Below are positions 1 through 8,653 of a stretch of 64,000 nucleotides of DNA, piece by piece (the stretch's first letter is position 1; the number at the start of each line of letters is the position of its first letter). Position numbers and translations under genes: made by a program. Location of the stretch: positions 313,078 to 377,077 of the forward strand of contig JAVJWR010000031.1 in assembly GCA_040221975.1 (NCBI GenBank), read 5' to 3'. This stretch comes from Haliea sp040221975 (GTDB lineage: Bacteria > Pseudomonadota > Gammaproteobacteria > Pseudomonadales > Halieaceae). Under the pieces are notes generated by a model. That model was not told the origin of the DNA. It saw nothing but the letters and a program-made list of their open reading frames with translations, and did no database searches.

Positions 1-1
1 T

Positions 2-568
2 GTAGCCATTATTGCGCTCACGGTGCTGATCAAAACCGCTTTCTTCAAGCTGTCCGCCACCAGTTACCGGTCCATGGCCAATATGCGCAGGGTGGCGCCG
101 AAAATGCAGGATATCCGCGAGCAGCATGCGGATGACAAAACCAAGCAGTCCCAGGCCATGATGGAGCTGTACAAAAAGGAAAAGATCAACCCGATGGGCG
201 GCTGCCTGCCCATTCTCGTGCAAATGCCCGTGTTCATCGCCTTGTACTGGGTGCTGATGGAGAGTGTGGAGCTGCGCCATGCACCGTTTGCGCTCTGGAT
301 CGATGATCTCTCGGTCATGGACCCCTACTTCGTGCTGCCATTGTTGATGGGGGCCAGCATGTGGTTCATGCAAAAACTCAACCCGCCACCACCGGATCCG
401 ATGCAGGCCAAGATCATGCAATGGCTGCCTGTCATCTTTACCTTCTTTTTCCTCTGGTTCCCGGCAGGGCTGGTGCTGTACTGGGTGGTCAACAACCTGC
501 TGTCGATGGCCCAGCAGTACCTGATCACGAAACAGATCGAGAAGGGGGCCGCCAAGCCCGGAGCCTGA
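2..568 (+). CDS. yidC: Membrane protein insertase YidC, C-terminal part (5' end outside window)
   Basis: The reading frame is open from the first bases of the window, so this is the C-terminal ~188 residues of a longer gene and no start codon is present here. YidC/Oxa1 inserts and folds inner-membrane proteins, alone or with SecYEG. Visible are the cytoplasmic charged hairpin (KMQDIREQHADD) after a hydrophobic stretch, the MGGCLPILVQMPVFIALYW segment typical of the Oxa1 core, a further segment ending in FMQKLNPPPPDP, and the last membrane helix containing FPAGLVLYWVVNN. The tail is short and basic. mnmE follows 43 bp downstream on the same strand, the usual order in gammaproteobacteria (rpmH-rnpA-yidC-mnmE). 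Family assignment is secure; only the truncation by the window edge limits it. Confidence 0.97.
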   Translation, partial: VAIIALTVLIKTAFFKLSATSYRSMANMRRVAPKMQDIREQHADDKTKQSQAMMELYKKEKINPMGGCLPILVQMPVFIALYWVLMESVELRHAPFALWIDDLSVMDPYFVLPLLMGASMWFMQKLNPPPPDPMQAKIMQWLPVIFTFFFLWFPAGLVLYWVVNNLLSMAQQYLITKQIEKGAAKPGA

Positions 569-611
569 CACCGCGGTATGCCGCCAACCCGGGCCAGCCT
601 ATACTGGCACC

Positions 612-1991
612 ATGATTTCTACACTCGGCATGGATGACGATACCATCGCTGCCGTCGCGACCGCCCCCGGCCGCGGCGGCATTGGCATCATTCGCTTGTC
701 CGGTTCCGCTGCCAGATCCATTGCCGAAGGCATTGCCAGCACCACACTGCGGCCCCGACACGCCCACTTCTGTACCTTTCGCGACGCTGCAGGTGACGCT
801 CTCGATACCGGCATCAGCCTGTACTTTCCCGGCCCTCGCTCCTTCACCGGAGAAGATGTGGTGGAACTCCAGGGCCACGGCGGACCTGTCATTTTGGACC
901 TCCTGCTTCGCGCTTGCCTTGCGGCGGGTGCCCGCCAGGCCCGACCTGGGGAGTTCTCCGAGCGGGCCTATCTCAACGACAAGCTGGATCTGACCCAGGC
1001 CGAAGCCATAGCCGACCTCATCAACAGCACCACGGAACAGGCAGCACGCAATGCGCACCGCTCGCTACAGGGCGAATTCTCGCGTCTGGTGAATGAGCTG
1101 GTAGAGGAGGTGACCAGGCTGCGAATCTATGTCGAAGCTGCCATCGACTTCCCTGAAGAGGAAATTGATTTCCTCGCCGATGGCCGAGTTGCTGGCGAAC
1201 TGCAGGTATTGATCCAGCGGTTGCAGGGCGTCCTCGACAGTGCCCGCCAGGGCAGCCTTTTGCGGGAAGGTATGAAAGTGGTGATTGCGGGGCGGCCCAA
1301 TGCCGGTAAATCAAGTCTGCTGAATGCCCTGGCCGGACAGGATACCGCCATAGTCACACCGGTTGCCGGCACTACCCGCGACGTACTGAGGGAGTATATC
1401 CAGCTCGACGGCATGCCCCTGCACATTGTCGACACCGCGGGCCTGCGCGACAGCAACGACGCCGTCGAACAGGAGGGAATACGCCGTGCCCAGGCCGAAA
1501 TTGCCAGCGCGGACCGGGTTTTACTGGTGCTGGACATGACGCATGAGGATTTGCAGGCAGCTCCGTCCGAGCTGTGGCCAACAGAAGCAGGTAGCCTGCC
1601 AGGGACCATCCCTGTCACCGTCATTCACAACAAGTGTGACCTGGCGGCGCTGCCACCAGCTCTGCAGCAAGTGGGTAAGGACACAGTAATCCGGCTGTCC
1701 GCAAAACAGGGACACGGCCTTGATCTGCTGCGACAACACCTCAAGGACAGCATGGGCTACCACGAAGGCGATAGCGGCACCTTCAGCGCCAGGCGCCGTC
1801 ACCTGCAGGCACTGCAGCAGGCAGCCGATTTTCTGGCGAATGGCCGGCTCCAGCTTGAAGAAGCCGGAGCTGGAGAATTACTGGCGGAAGATCTCAGGGC
1901 CTGTCACGAAGCGCTGGGAGCAATCACCGGAAAAATCAGCAGCGATGAACTGCTCGGTGAAATTTTTTCCAGTTTCTGCATCGGTAAATAG
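612..1991 (+). CDS. mnmE: tRNA uridine-5-carboxymethylaminomethyl modification GTPase MnmE
   Basis: MnmE works with MnmG to build the (carboxymethyl)aminomethyl group on wobble uridine 34 of certain tRNAs, using methylene-tetrahydrofolate, FAD and GTP. The 459-residue product has the usual length. The N-terminal folate-binding domain begins with DDTIAAVATAPGRGGIGIIR. The inserted G domain shows G1 at G227-S234 (GRPNAGKS), GTTRD as switch region, and DTAGLRD as G3. The helical C-terminal domain ends in the diagnostic CIGK, whose cysteine is conserved. The ATG at 612 is kept because the family N-terminus starts close to it. The partner mnmG is the next gene, beyond the origin-like gap. Confidence 0.97.
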   Translation: MISTLGMDDDTIAAVATAPGRGGIGIIRLSGSAARSIAEGIASTTLRPRHAHFCTFRDAAGDALDTGISLYFPGPRSFTGEDVVELQGHGGPVILDLLLRACLAAGARQARPGEFSERAYLNDKLDLTQAEAIADLINSTTEQAARNAHRSLQGEFSRLVNELVEEVTRLRIYVEAAIDFPEEEIDFLADGRVAGELQVLIQRLQGVLDSARQGSLLREGMKVVIAGRPNAGKSSLLNALAGQDTAIVTPVAGTTRDVLREYIQLDGMPLHIVDTAGLRDSNDAVEQEGIRRAQAEIASADRVLLVLDMTHEDLQAAPSELWPTEAGSLPGTIPVTVIHNKCDLAALPPALQQVGKDTVIRLSAKQGHGLDLLRQHLKDSMGYHEGDSGTFSARRRHLQALQQAADFLANGRLQLEEAGAGELLAEDLRACHEALGAITGKISSDELLGEIFSSFCIGK

Positions 1992-2040
1992 CCAAACTCA
2001 CTGATCACACCCTGCACACAGGTTGCCCGCTGCAGCCGCA

Positions 2041-2350
2041 CCGCTTATCCCCAATCCACTGTGCACAAGCCCACATCTGCATAACACTGTGGATAGCCGT
2101 GTGTGCAGCACTCCGTTGACAATGGGATAACTCAGCCATCGGGGCGAGCGGGCGCAGTATCCTGGAATTCCCTCCCCAGCCCGCACACCGTTTGCGGGCG
2201 TCAGGAACAGGGCTTTTCAGCAGGGTTGTGCCATCCACAAGATATTGATTTTGTTGATTAAAATACGGATACTCACAGAACTCCGCAAGCCCATTAGTAA
2301 TAACATTAATTATATATCTCTCTATACAAGAAATAAGTAATACCTGACTG
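2041..2350. other. Candidate chromosomal replication origin (oriC)
   Basis: The 499 bp gap between mnmE and mnmG has no credible gene. It holds DnaA-box-like 9-mers (consensus TTATCCACA): TTATCCCCA at 2045-2053 and, on the other strand, CTATCCACA at 2088-2096, each one mismatch off, plus weaker ones at 2122-2130 (opposite strand) and 2231-2239. Next comes a markedly AT-rich stretch at about 2238-2345, including a run at 2293-2322 that is almost only A and T, suitable as an unwinding element in otherwise GC-rich DNA. Location beside mnmG (gidA), with parAB close by, matches known gammaproteobacterial origins. An alternative origin near dnaA/rpmH, outside this window, is possible. Confidence 0.5.
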
Positions 2351-2414
2351 CAAGACCTGCCTGGAACGGGATGCAGATAATCCACCGACAGGCAGTCAAA
2401 TGCCGGAACAAATT

Positions 2415-2443
2415 TTGAACAAGTGCCATTGCGGCCGTATAAT
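2415..2443 (+). promoter_or_regulatory. Putative sigma70 promoter of mnmG
   Basis: TTGAAC at 2415-2420 and a perfect TATAAT at 2438-2443 are separated by exactly 17 bp. Transcription would start near 2450, about 40 bp before the mnmG GTG. It sits at the right edge of the candidate origin and would drive mnmG-rsmG and perhaps parAB. The -35 and -10 hexamers are the same as in the atp operon promoter at 6920-6948. Confidence 0.65.
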
Positions 2444-2490
2444 CCGCCACCCGGTCGACTCTACCCGGGGCCAAGCAGAGGCGGGCAGGC

Positions 2491-4389
2491 GTGGAATACC
2501 AGCAAAAATATGATGTGATCGTTATCGGCGGTGGCCACGCCGGGACCGAGGCATGCCTGGCCGCCGCGCGCATGGGCTGCCGCACCCTGCTCCTGACCCA
2601 CAGTGTCGATACCCTGGGCCAGATGTCCTGTAACCCCGCCATTGGCGGTATTGGCAAAAGCCACCTGGTGCGAGAAGTGGATGCGCTTGGCGGCGCCATG
2701 GCTCGCGCCACTGACCGTGCCGGTATCCAGTTTCGCGTCCTCAATGCGCGCAAAGGTCCCGCGGTCAGGGCCACTCGCGCCCAGGCGGATCGGGTTCTGT
2801 ATCGCAACGCCATCCGCGAAATACTGGAATCCGAGCCCAACCTGTCCATTTTCCAGCAGCCGGTGGACGACCTGCTGATCAAAAATGGCCGCGTAGCCGG
2901 TGCGATTACCCAGATGGGCCTGGTATTTCGGGCACCGACGGTGGTCTTGACTACAGGTACTTTCCTCGGTGGCAAGATTCACATTGGCCTCGAGAACAGC
3001 GCCGGAGGCCGCGCCGGGGATCCTCCCTCGATAGCCCTGGCCCAGAGACTGCGGCAGTTGCCACTGCGGGTGGAACGGTTGAAAACCGGCACCCCGCCGC
3101 GCATCGACGCGCGCAGCGTCGATTTCAGCCAGCTGCAGGAACAGTGGGGCGACCACGATGCGCCGTCGATGTCGTTCCTCGGCAGCCCTGAACAGCGCCC
3201 GCAACAGCGCTGCTGCTGGATTACCCATACCAACGCTGCCACCCACGATATTATCCGCGGCGGCCTGGACCGGTCGCCCATGTATTCGGGGGTGATCGAA
3301 GGTATCGGGCCGCGCTACTGCCCAAGTATCGAAGACAAGATTCACCGCTTCGCCGACAAGACTTCGCACCAGATATTCGTGGAGCCGGAGGGGCTTACCA
3401 CCAGCGAGCTGTACCCGAATGGCATTTCCACCAGCCTGCCGTTCGATGTCCAGTACGCTCTGGTGCGCTCCATCCGCGGGTTCGAGAGTGCCCACATTAC
3501 CCGCCCCGGGTACGCCATCGAGTACGATTTCTTCGACCCTCGCGACCTGGACTACTCGCTGCAGACCCGCGCCGTGCCCGGCCTCTACTTCGCTGGCCAG
3601 ATCAATGGCACCACGGGTTACGAGGAAGCGGCGGCACAGGGCTTGCTTGCGGGCCTGAACGCCGCGCTGGCGGTGCGGGGCAGTGAGCCCTGGTGCCCGC
3701 GCAGGGATGAGGCCTATATCGGTGTGCTCGTGGACGATCTCATCACCATGGGTACCCGCGAGCCCTATCGCATGTTTACCTCGCGCGCTGAATACCGGCT
3801 ACTGCTGCGGGAAGACAATGCCGACCTGCGCCTGACCACCAAAGGCCGGGAACTGGGGCTGGTGGACGCTGCGCGCTGGGAGCGCTTTGCCCGCAAACGC
3901 GATGCGATTGAACAGGAAACCCGCCGCCTGGCCAGCACCTGGGTGCACCCGTCGACCCCGGAAGCCGCGGCCCTGGAACCAAAGCTCAATGCCCCGCTCA
4001 CGCGGGAGTATTCGCTGGCCGATCTGCTGAAACGCCCGGGAATCAATTATGGCGACATCGCCGGGCTGAAGGGCGAGGCCCTGGCTGACCCGCAGGCGGC
4101 CGAACAGGTCGAGATCCAGGCCAAGTATGCGGGCTATATCGACCGCCAGCAGGAGGAGGTCGCGCGCCTGCGCCGGCATGAAAACACGGTGTTGCCCGCT
4201 TCCCTGGATTACGCTGCGGTCGATGGGCTGTCCCACGAAGTGCGGCAGAAACTGAGCGAGGCCCGTCCCGATACCCTTGCCCGAGCGGGGCGTATCCCCG
4301 GTGTTACCCCGGCCGCGGTGTCACTGTTGCTGATCTACCTGAAAAAGCGCGGTGCACTGGACCGCGCAACCGACCGCAAATCTGCCTGA
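2491..4389 (+). CDS. mnmG: tRNA uridine-5-carboxymethylaminomethyl modification enzyme MnmG
   Basis: MnmG (GidA) is the FAD and NADH binding partner of MnmE in wobble-uridine modification. The 632-residue length is normal. The N-terminus carries the dinucleotide-binding motif GGGHAGTEA, followed by the family stretch MSCNPAIGGIGKSHLVREVDALGG. NGISTSLP and the GLYFAGQINGTTGYEEAAAQG segment are typical of the FAD domain, and the C-terminal helical domain binds MnmE and tRNA. The start is GTG at 2491, chosen because the conserved N-terminus begins there. Its 3' end overlaps the longest possible rsmG frame, so the two genes are probably co-transcribed. Confidence 0.97.
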   Translation: MEYQQKYDVIVIGGGHAGTEACLAAARMGCRTLLLTHSVDTLGQMSCNPAIGGIGKSHLVREVDALGGAMARATDRAGIQFRVLNARKGPAVRATRAQADRVLYRNAIREILESEPNLSIFQQPVDDLLIKNGRVAGAITQMGLVFRAPTVVLTTGTFLGGKIHIGLENSAGGRAGDPPSIALAQRLRQLPLRVERLKTGTPPRIDARSVDFSQLQEQWGDHDAPSMSFLGSPEQRPQQRCCWITHTNAATHDIIRGGLDRSPMYSGVIEGIGPRYCPSIEDKIHRFADKTSHQIFVEPEGLTTSELYPNGISTSLPFDVQYALVRSIRGFESAHITRPGYAIEYDFFDPRDLDYSLQTRAVPGLYFAGQINGTTGYEEAAAQGLLAGLNAALAVRGSEPWCPRRDEAYIGVLVDDLITMGTREPYRMFTSRAEYRLLLREDNADLRLTTKGRELGLVDAARWERFARKRDAIEQETRRLASTWVHPSTPEAAALEPKLNAPLTREYSLADLLKRPGINYGDIAGLKGEALADPQAAEQVEIQAKYAGYIDRQQEEVARLRRHENTVLPASLDYAAVDGLSHEVRQKLSEARPDTLARAGRIPGVTPAAVSLLLIYLKKRGALDRATDRKSA

Positions 4390-4390
4390 T

Positions 4391-5044
4391 TTGGACGCTG
4401 AACTAGACACTCTGCTGTCCCGGGGAACCACTGCACTCGGTCTCGCTGTCAGTTCACAGCAGCAGGCACAATTGCTGGCCTACCTGGCCCTGTTGTGCAA
4501 GTGGAACCAGGCTTACAACCTGACGGCGGTCCGCGACCCCGCCGCCATGGTTACCCGCCATCTGCTCGACAGCCTGGCGGTAGCGCCCTGGCTGCATGGC
4601 TCTTTTTGCATCGATGTCGGCACCGGTGCCGGACTGCCCGGGGTCCCGCTGGCGATCATGTTTCCGGAACGGGAGTTTCACCTGCTTGACAGCAATGGCA
4701 AGAAAACCCGGTTTCTGTTTCAGGTGAAAACCGGGCTGGCACTGCCCAATATCACCATTCATCAGACTCGGGTAGAGGCTTTCAGGCCAGTGCGGCGTTT
4801 CGATGTGGTGCTGTCCCGGGCGTTTGCCTCGCTGGCGGACATGGTCGCCGCCACCCGGCATCTGCTGCAGCCGCAAGGCGTACTCCTTGCCATGAAAGGC
4901 GCTTGCCCCGATGACGAGATTGCAGCCCTGGCGGGGGACTACCGGGTGCAGGGCGTGCACCCGTTGTCGGTACCCGGGCTGGATGAACAACGCCATCTGG
5001 TGGAGCTTTCCCTCGCCGCCACTGATATCCTCAACCCGCACTAG
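4391..5044 (+). CDS. rsmG: 16S rRNA (guanine-527-N7)-methyltransferase RsmG
   Basis: RsmG (GidB) uses S-adenosylmethionine to methylate G527 of 16S rRNA. The Rossmann SAM motif appears as DVGTGAGLPGVPLAIMFP, followed by FHLLDSNGKKTRFL, and VLSRAFASLADM is the later conserved strand. The frame is open back to a GTG at 4352 inside mnmG, but TTG at 4391, just after the mnmG stop, gives 217 residues, closer to the family norm; neither start has a strong ribosome-binding site, so the N-terminus is uncertain. parA follows after 22 bp, the classic gidA-gidB-parA-parB order. Confidence 0.93.
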   Translation: MDAELDTLLSRGTTALGLAVSSQQQAQLLAYLALLCKWNQAYNLTAVRDPAAMVTRHLLDSLAVAPWLHGSFCIDVGTGAGLPGVPLAIMFPEREFHLLDSNGKKTRFLFQVKTGLALPNITIHQTRVEAFRPVRRFDVVLSRAFASLADMVAATRHLLQPQGVLLAMKGACPDDEIAALAGDYRVQGVHPLSVPGLDEQRHLVELSLAATDILNPH

Positions 5045-5066
5045 CTGATCAACCGGGGAAAGTGTT

Positions 5067-5882
5067 TTGGCCAGAATTCTTGCAATTGCAAACCAGAAAG
5101 GTGGGGTCGGTAAAACCACCAGCTGTGTGAACCTCGCCGCATCCCTTGCGGCCATGAAAAAACGCGTGTTGCTGGTGGATCTCGACCCCCAGGGCAACGC
5201 TACCATGGGCAGCGGGGTGGACAAGCATGCGGTTGAACGCAGTGTCTACGATGTGCTGGTGCACCGGGCGCCGGCACACCTGATCACCCAGCGCGTTCCG
5301 GAAGGGGAGTTCGATGTGCTCCCAGCCAACAGCGATCTCACCGCGGCGGAAGTCGAGCTGATTGGACTCGAGCATCGGGAGCGGCGTCTCGAGGTGGCCC
5401 TGCGGGAACTCGGTGACCGCTACGACTACATTCTGATTGATTGCCCCCCATCCCTGAACATGCTCACCCTGAACGCCCTGGTAGCGGCAGACGGCGTGCT
5501 GATAGCGATGCAGTGCGAGTACTTTGCCCTGGAGGGCCTGTCCGCCCTCATCAGTACCATCCGGCGGATCGGCGAGTCCGTGAACCGGGAGCTGCAGATC
5601 GAGGGAATCCTGCGCACCATGTATGATCCCCGCAACAGTCTCACCAATGAGGTTTCCACCCAGTTGCACCGGCACTTTGGCGACGCTGTCTATCGCACGG
5701 TCATCCCGCGCAATGTGCGTTTGGCCGAAGCTCCGAGCCACGGGCTCCCGGCGATGTACTATGATCGCTATTCCCGGGGCGCCAAGGCCTACATGGCACT
5801 CGCCGGTGAAATTATCCGTCGCGAAGAAAAACGCCAGTACGTTCCTGCCAGCGAGCTGGCAGTTGATCAGGAGAGAGGGTGA
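5067..5882 (+). CDS. parA: Chromosome-partitioning ATPase ParA (Soj)
   Basis: This is a Walker-type ATPase that moves ParB-parS complexes and so segregates the origin region. The deviant Walker A motif KGGVGKTT lies at about residues 10-17, followed by NLAASLA; DLDPQGNATMGSG and the Walker B-like DYILIDCPPSLN stretch are also typical. At 271 residues without an N-terminal HTH extension it is the short chromosomal type. The start appears to be TTG at 5067, preceded by GGGGAA at 5055-5060; no ATG or GTG in frame lies nearby. The stop overlaps the parB start as TGATG, implying translational coupling. Confidence 0.96.
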   Translation: MARILAIANQKGGVGKTTSCVNLAASLAAMKKRVLLVDLDPQGNATMGSGVDKHAVERSVYDVLVHRAPAHLITQRVPEGEFDVLPANSDLTAAEVELIGLEHRERRLEVALRELGDRYDYILIDCPPSLNMLTLNALVAADGVLIAMQCEYFALEGLSALISTIRRIGESVNRELQIEGILRTMYDPRNSLTNEVSTQLHRHFGDAVYRTVIPRNVRLAEAPSHGLPAMYYDRYSRGAKAYMALAGEIIRREEKRQYVPASELAVDQERG

Positions 5883-6763
5883 TGTCGGCAAGAAAAAAAG
5901 GCCTGGGCCGTGGCCTGGATGCGCTGCTGGGAGCAGGTGAATCCAGCCGGACACCAGGCGCTGTGCCGGAAGGCTCTGCTGAACAGCAGATACTGAAAGA
6001 AATCCCTGTCGACCTCGTCCAGCGCGGCAAGTACCAGCCGCGGCGCGATATCGATCCGGAGTCCCTGCAGGAGCTGGCCGAGAGCATTCGTGCCCAGGGC
6101 ATCATGCAACCCATCGTGGTGCGGCCGATTTCCGACCGCAAGTACGAGATCATTGCCGGCGAGCGCCGCTGGCGCGCCGCTCAACTCGCCGGGCTGGACC
6201 AGGTGCCGGCGGTTATCCGCGACGTCAGTGACGAGTCGGCGATCGCGATGGCCCTGATTGAAAACATCCAGCGGGAAGATCTCAACCCCATCGAGGAGGC
6301 GGTATCCCTGCAGCGCCTGCAGCAGGAGTTTGAACTGACCCAGCAGGAAGTCGCCGACGCAGTGGGCAAGTCGCGGTCAACCATCGCCAACCTGCTGCGG
6401 TTGATGTCGCTGCAGGACGACGTGCGCCTGCTGTTGGAGCGCGGGGACCTGGAGATGGGCCACGCCCGGGCGCTGCTTGCCCTGGACGGCATGCAGCAGT
6501 CGCAGGCGGCGCGCACGGTGGTCGGCAAGGGCATGTCGGTACGGCAGACGGAAGCCCTGGTACGCAATCTGCAGGAGCGGCAGGAAGCCTCCGCCCCGGC
6601 GCCGGCGCAGCTGGATCCGAATATCCGCCAGCTGCAGGACGATCTGTCGCGGAAACTGGGCGCCAGGGTCCAGATCCAGCACACAGCCAAAGGCAAGGGC
6701 AAGCTGGTGCTGAGCTACAACAGTCTGGATGAACTGGACGGCATCCTCGGCCATATTAAATAG
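5882..6763 (+). CDS. parB: Chromosome-partitioning protein ParB
   Basis: ParB is the CTPase/DNA clamp that loads at parS sites near the origin and stimulates ParA. The N-terminus has the chromosomal ParB signature KKGLGRGLDALLG for ParA contact. The CTP-binding N domain includes PIVVRP and GERRWRAA, and the HTH region contains LTQQEVADAVGKSRSTIANLLRL split over two helices. A C-terminal dimerisation domain follows a proline/alanine linker. The ATG at 5882 overlaps the parA stop; a GTG at 5879 would add one residue. The length of 293 is normal. I did not find a convincing parS palindrome inside the window. Confidence 0.96.
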   Translation: MSARKKGLGRGLDALLGAGESSRTPGAVPEGSAEQQILKEIPVDLVQRGKYQPRRDIDPESLQELAESIRAQGIMQPIVVRPISDRKYEIIAGERRWRAAQLAGLDQVPAVIRDVSDESAIAMALIENIQREDLNPIEEAVSLQRLQQEFELTQQEVADAVGKSRSTIANLLRLMSLQDDVRLLLERGDLEMGHARALLALDGMQQSQAARTVVGKGMSVRQTEALVRNLQERQEASAPAPAQLDPNIRQLQDDLSRKLGARVQIQHTAKGKGKLVLSYNSLDELDGILGHIK

Positions 6764-6919
6764 TGTCGGTTGGTGGTTACCACAGCATCTAGTGGTCTGC
6801 TGTAAAACGACTACCAGATACTGTGAAAAATCCCGCCCAGTGCTCCAAAATTGGTGAATATGTCGCAATCTTGCCGGCAACTACAGCGAAATTTCGACAG
6901 TGGTTACCCCCGGCTGTGG

Positions 6920-6948
6920 TTGAACCTGTTCGGTAATACTCCTATAAT
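6920..6948 (+). promoter_or_regulatory. Sigma70 promoter of the ATP synthase operon
   Basis: TTGAAC at 6920-6925 and TATAAT at 6943-6948 are spaced by 17 bp, giving a start near 6955, about 48 bp before atpI. This is the only near-consensus promoter in the parB-atpI gap (6764-7002), which is otherwise without features apart from a weak ACAGCA/TGCTGT inverted repeat at 6782-6803. It should drive the whole atpIBEFHAGDC operon, as expected for a strongly expressed complex. Confidence 0.7.
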
Positions 6949-7002
6949 GCCGCCGCCCAAAACGAGGAACTGTCGCGTGGCGAATGGCGAGAGGCCCGGC
7001 CT

Positions 7003-7392
7003 GTGGTTCGCGAGAAAGTGAACACGATACCGGTCCCCCCGATCCACCGCGTAACCCTGGCTCAACTGGCCACGCTTGTTCCCCTATGCCTGTTGGTGTG
7101 GCTGGCCCTGGACCAGACGATGGCATTGTCGGTCCTGTGTGGAGGGGCTGTGGCGGTGACGCCGCAGGCGTGGTTTGCCGCAAGACTGTTTCGCTCAAGG
7201 GGAGCGCAGTCGGCGCCGGAATTGGCGCGTTCGGCACTGGGTGGAGCAATCGGGAAGTTCCTCTTGAGCGTGGCGGGGTTCGCCGCGGTGTTCGCCCTGC
7301 TGAGACCGATAGCCCCGGTCGCCGTGTTTGGCGGGTACATCGCCATGTTGGCGGTACAAATGACAGGAAGCTGGCTGCTGTTGAAAACGTAG
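7003..7392 (+). CDS. atpI: ATP synthase subunit I (AtpI)
   Basis: AtpI is a small membrane protein encoded first in many atp operons and thought to help assemble the c-ring. The product of about 129 residues has four hydrophobic segments (roughly 20-40, 42-60, 82-105 and 108-128) and little sequence conservation, so the call rests mainly on position, size and topology. The reading starts at GTG 7003; GTG at 7018 is an alternative that would drop five residues. atpB follows after 35 bp. It is the least certain member of the operon but the context leaves few alternatives. Confidence 0.85.
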   Translation: MVREKVNTIPVPPIHRVTLAQLATLVPLCLLVWLALDQTMALSVLCGGAVAVTPQAWFAARLFRSRGAQSAPELARSALGGAIGKFLLSVAGFAAVFALLRPIAPVAVFGGYIAMLAVQMTGSWLLLKT

Positions 7393-7427
7393 CTCGCAGA
7401 AACGAACCGTAACAAGAGTTGTGATCG

Positions 7428-8306
7428 ATGGCAGGCGAAACCCAGACCGTTTCAGATTACATTGTCCACCACCTGACCAACCTGACCTATGGCAAGTTGC
7501 CGGAAGGGTACGAACGCTATGACGGCTCCGTTATCGGCGACGGCGGCGCCTGGGTGATGGCGCACGGCGGTGCCGAAGCCGCCGCCATGGGCTTTACCGC
7601 GATTCACGTCGACTCCATGGCCTGGTCCATCGGCCTTGGCATCGTTTTCAGCTGGATGTTCTACAGTGTCGCCAGAAAGGCTTCCTCCGGCGTCCCCAGC
7701 GGCTTCGTCAATGCAATTGAAATGATCGTCCAGTTTGTCGACAACACAGTCCGCGACACCTTTCATGGCCGCAATCCGCTGATTGCACCCCTGTCGCTGA
7801 CCATCTTCGTCTGGATTTTCCTGATGAACCTGATGGATCTGGTGCCGGTGGACATCGTGCCCGAGCTGATGATGCTGCTCGGAGTCGAATACCACAAGAT
7901 AGTCCCCTCGACGGATCCCAACATCACATTTGGCATGTCCATAGGCGTGCTGATCCTGATCCTGTATTACTCGATCAAGGTCAAGGGCTTCGGGTTTGCC
8001 AAAGAGCTGGCGCTCAACCCCTTCAACCATCCGCTTTTCATCCCCGTGAACCTGTTCATGGAGATTGTGGGCCTGCTGGCCAAGCCTTTTTCCCTTGCAC
8101 TGCGTCTGTTCGGCAACATGTACGCCGGCGAGATGATCTTTATCCTGATTGCTGCCCTGTTCAGTGCCGGTCTGGCCTGGATGGTGCCTGCCGGCTTCCT
8201 GCAGATTGGTTGGGCGATTTTCCATATTCTGGTAATCACCCTGCAGGCTTTTATCTTCATGGTGCTGACGATCGTGTATCTCAGCATGGCCCACGAAGAC
8301 CACTGA
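7428..8306 (+). CDS. atpB: ATP synthase Fo subunit a
   Basis: Subunit a forms the proton half-channels against the c-ring. The 292-residue protein has five to six membrane helices. The essential arginine is R226 in the LRLFGNMYAGE motif of the fourth helix, and FVWIFLMNLMDLVPVD is the conserved earlier helix. The final helices contain the QAFIFMVLTIVYLSMA signature. It is followed by atpE after 38 bp with a ribosome-binding site (AGGAG) in between. Nothing suggests sodium coupling. Confidence 0.97.
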   Translation: MAGETQTVSDYIVHHLTNLTYGKLPEGYERYDGSVIGDGGAWVMAHGGAEAAAMGFTAIHVDSMAWSIGLGIVFSWMFYSVARKASSGVPSGFVNAIEMIVQFVDNTVRDTFHGRNPLIAPLSLTIFVWIFLMNLMDLVPVDIVPELMMLLGVEYHKIVPSTDPNITFGMSIGVLILILYYSIKVKGFGFAKELALNPFNHPLFIPVNLFMEIVGLLAKPFSLALRLFGNMYAGEMIFILIAALFSAGLAWMVPAGFLQIGWAIFHILVITLQAFIFMVLTIVYLSMAHEDH

Positions 8307-8344
8307 TTCACTTTAACTTTGCTCATTAACGCTAGGAGAAAATC

Positions 8345-8581
8345 ATGGAATTAGTTCTTATTGCTGCCGCAATTATGATCAGCCTCGGTGGTCTGGGCGC
8401 CGCGATTGGCATCGGCATGCTGGGCGGCAAGCTCATCGAAGGCTCTGCCCGCCAGCCCGAACTGGCCCCCAAGCTGCAGGTGACCTTCTTTCTGGGCGCT
8501 GGCCTGGTAGACGCGATTCCGATCATCGGCGTTGGTCTGGCCATGTACCTGATCTTCGTTGTTGCACCCGGTATGGCCTGA
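8345..8581 (+). CDS. atpE: ATP synthase Fo subunit c
   Basis: Subunit c is the proteolipid hairpin that forms the rotor ring. The 78-residue product has two membrane helices joined by the polar loop EGSARQPEL. The proton-carrying carboxylate is D56 within GAGLVDAIP, as in proton-driven proteobacterial enzymes, and the first helix has the glycine/alanine pattern GGLGAAIGIGMLGG needed for ring packing. An AGGAGA ribosome-binding site lies just upstream. Confidence 0.98.
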   Translation: MELVLIAAAIMISLGGLGAAIGIGMLGGKLIEGSARQPELAPKLQVTFFLGAGLVDAIPIIGVGLAMYLIFVVAPGMA

Positions 8582-8653
8582 GCAAGCCCTGCAACACCAT
8601 CGTGAGCGGGGCCGCCGTACTGGCCGCCCCTTCATATCTGTGAGGAGTACGGC

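Noticed and set aside
2300..7000. parS sites expected next to parAB
   Set aside because: No palindrome close to the TGTTNCACGTGAAACA consensus was found in the gaps I read; sites may be elsewhere or missed.
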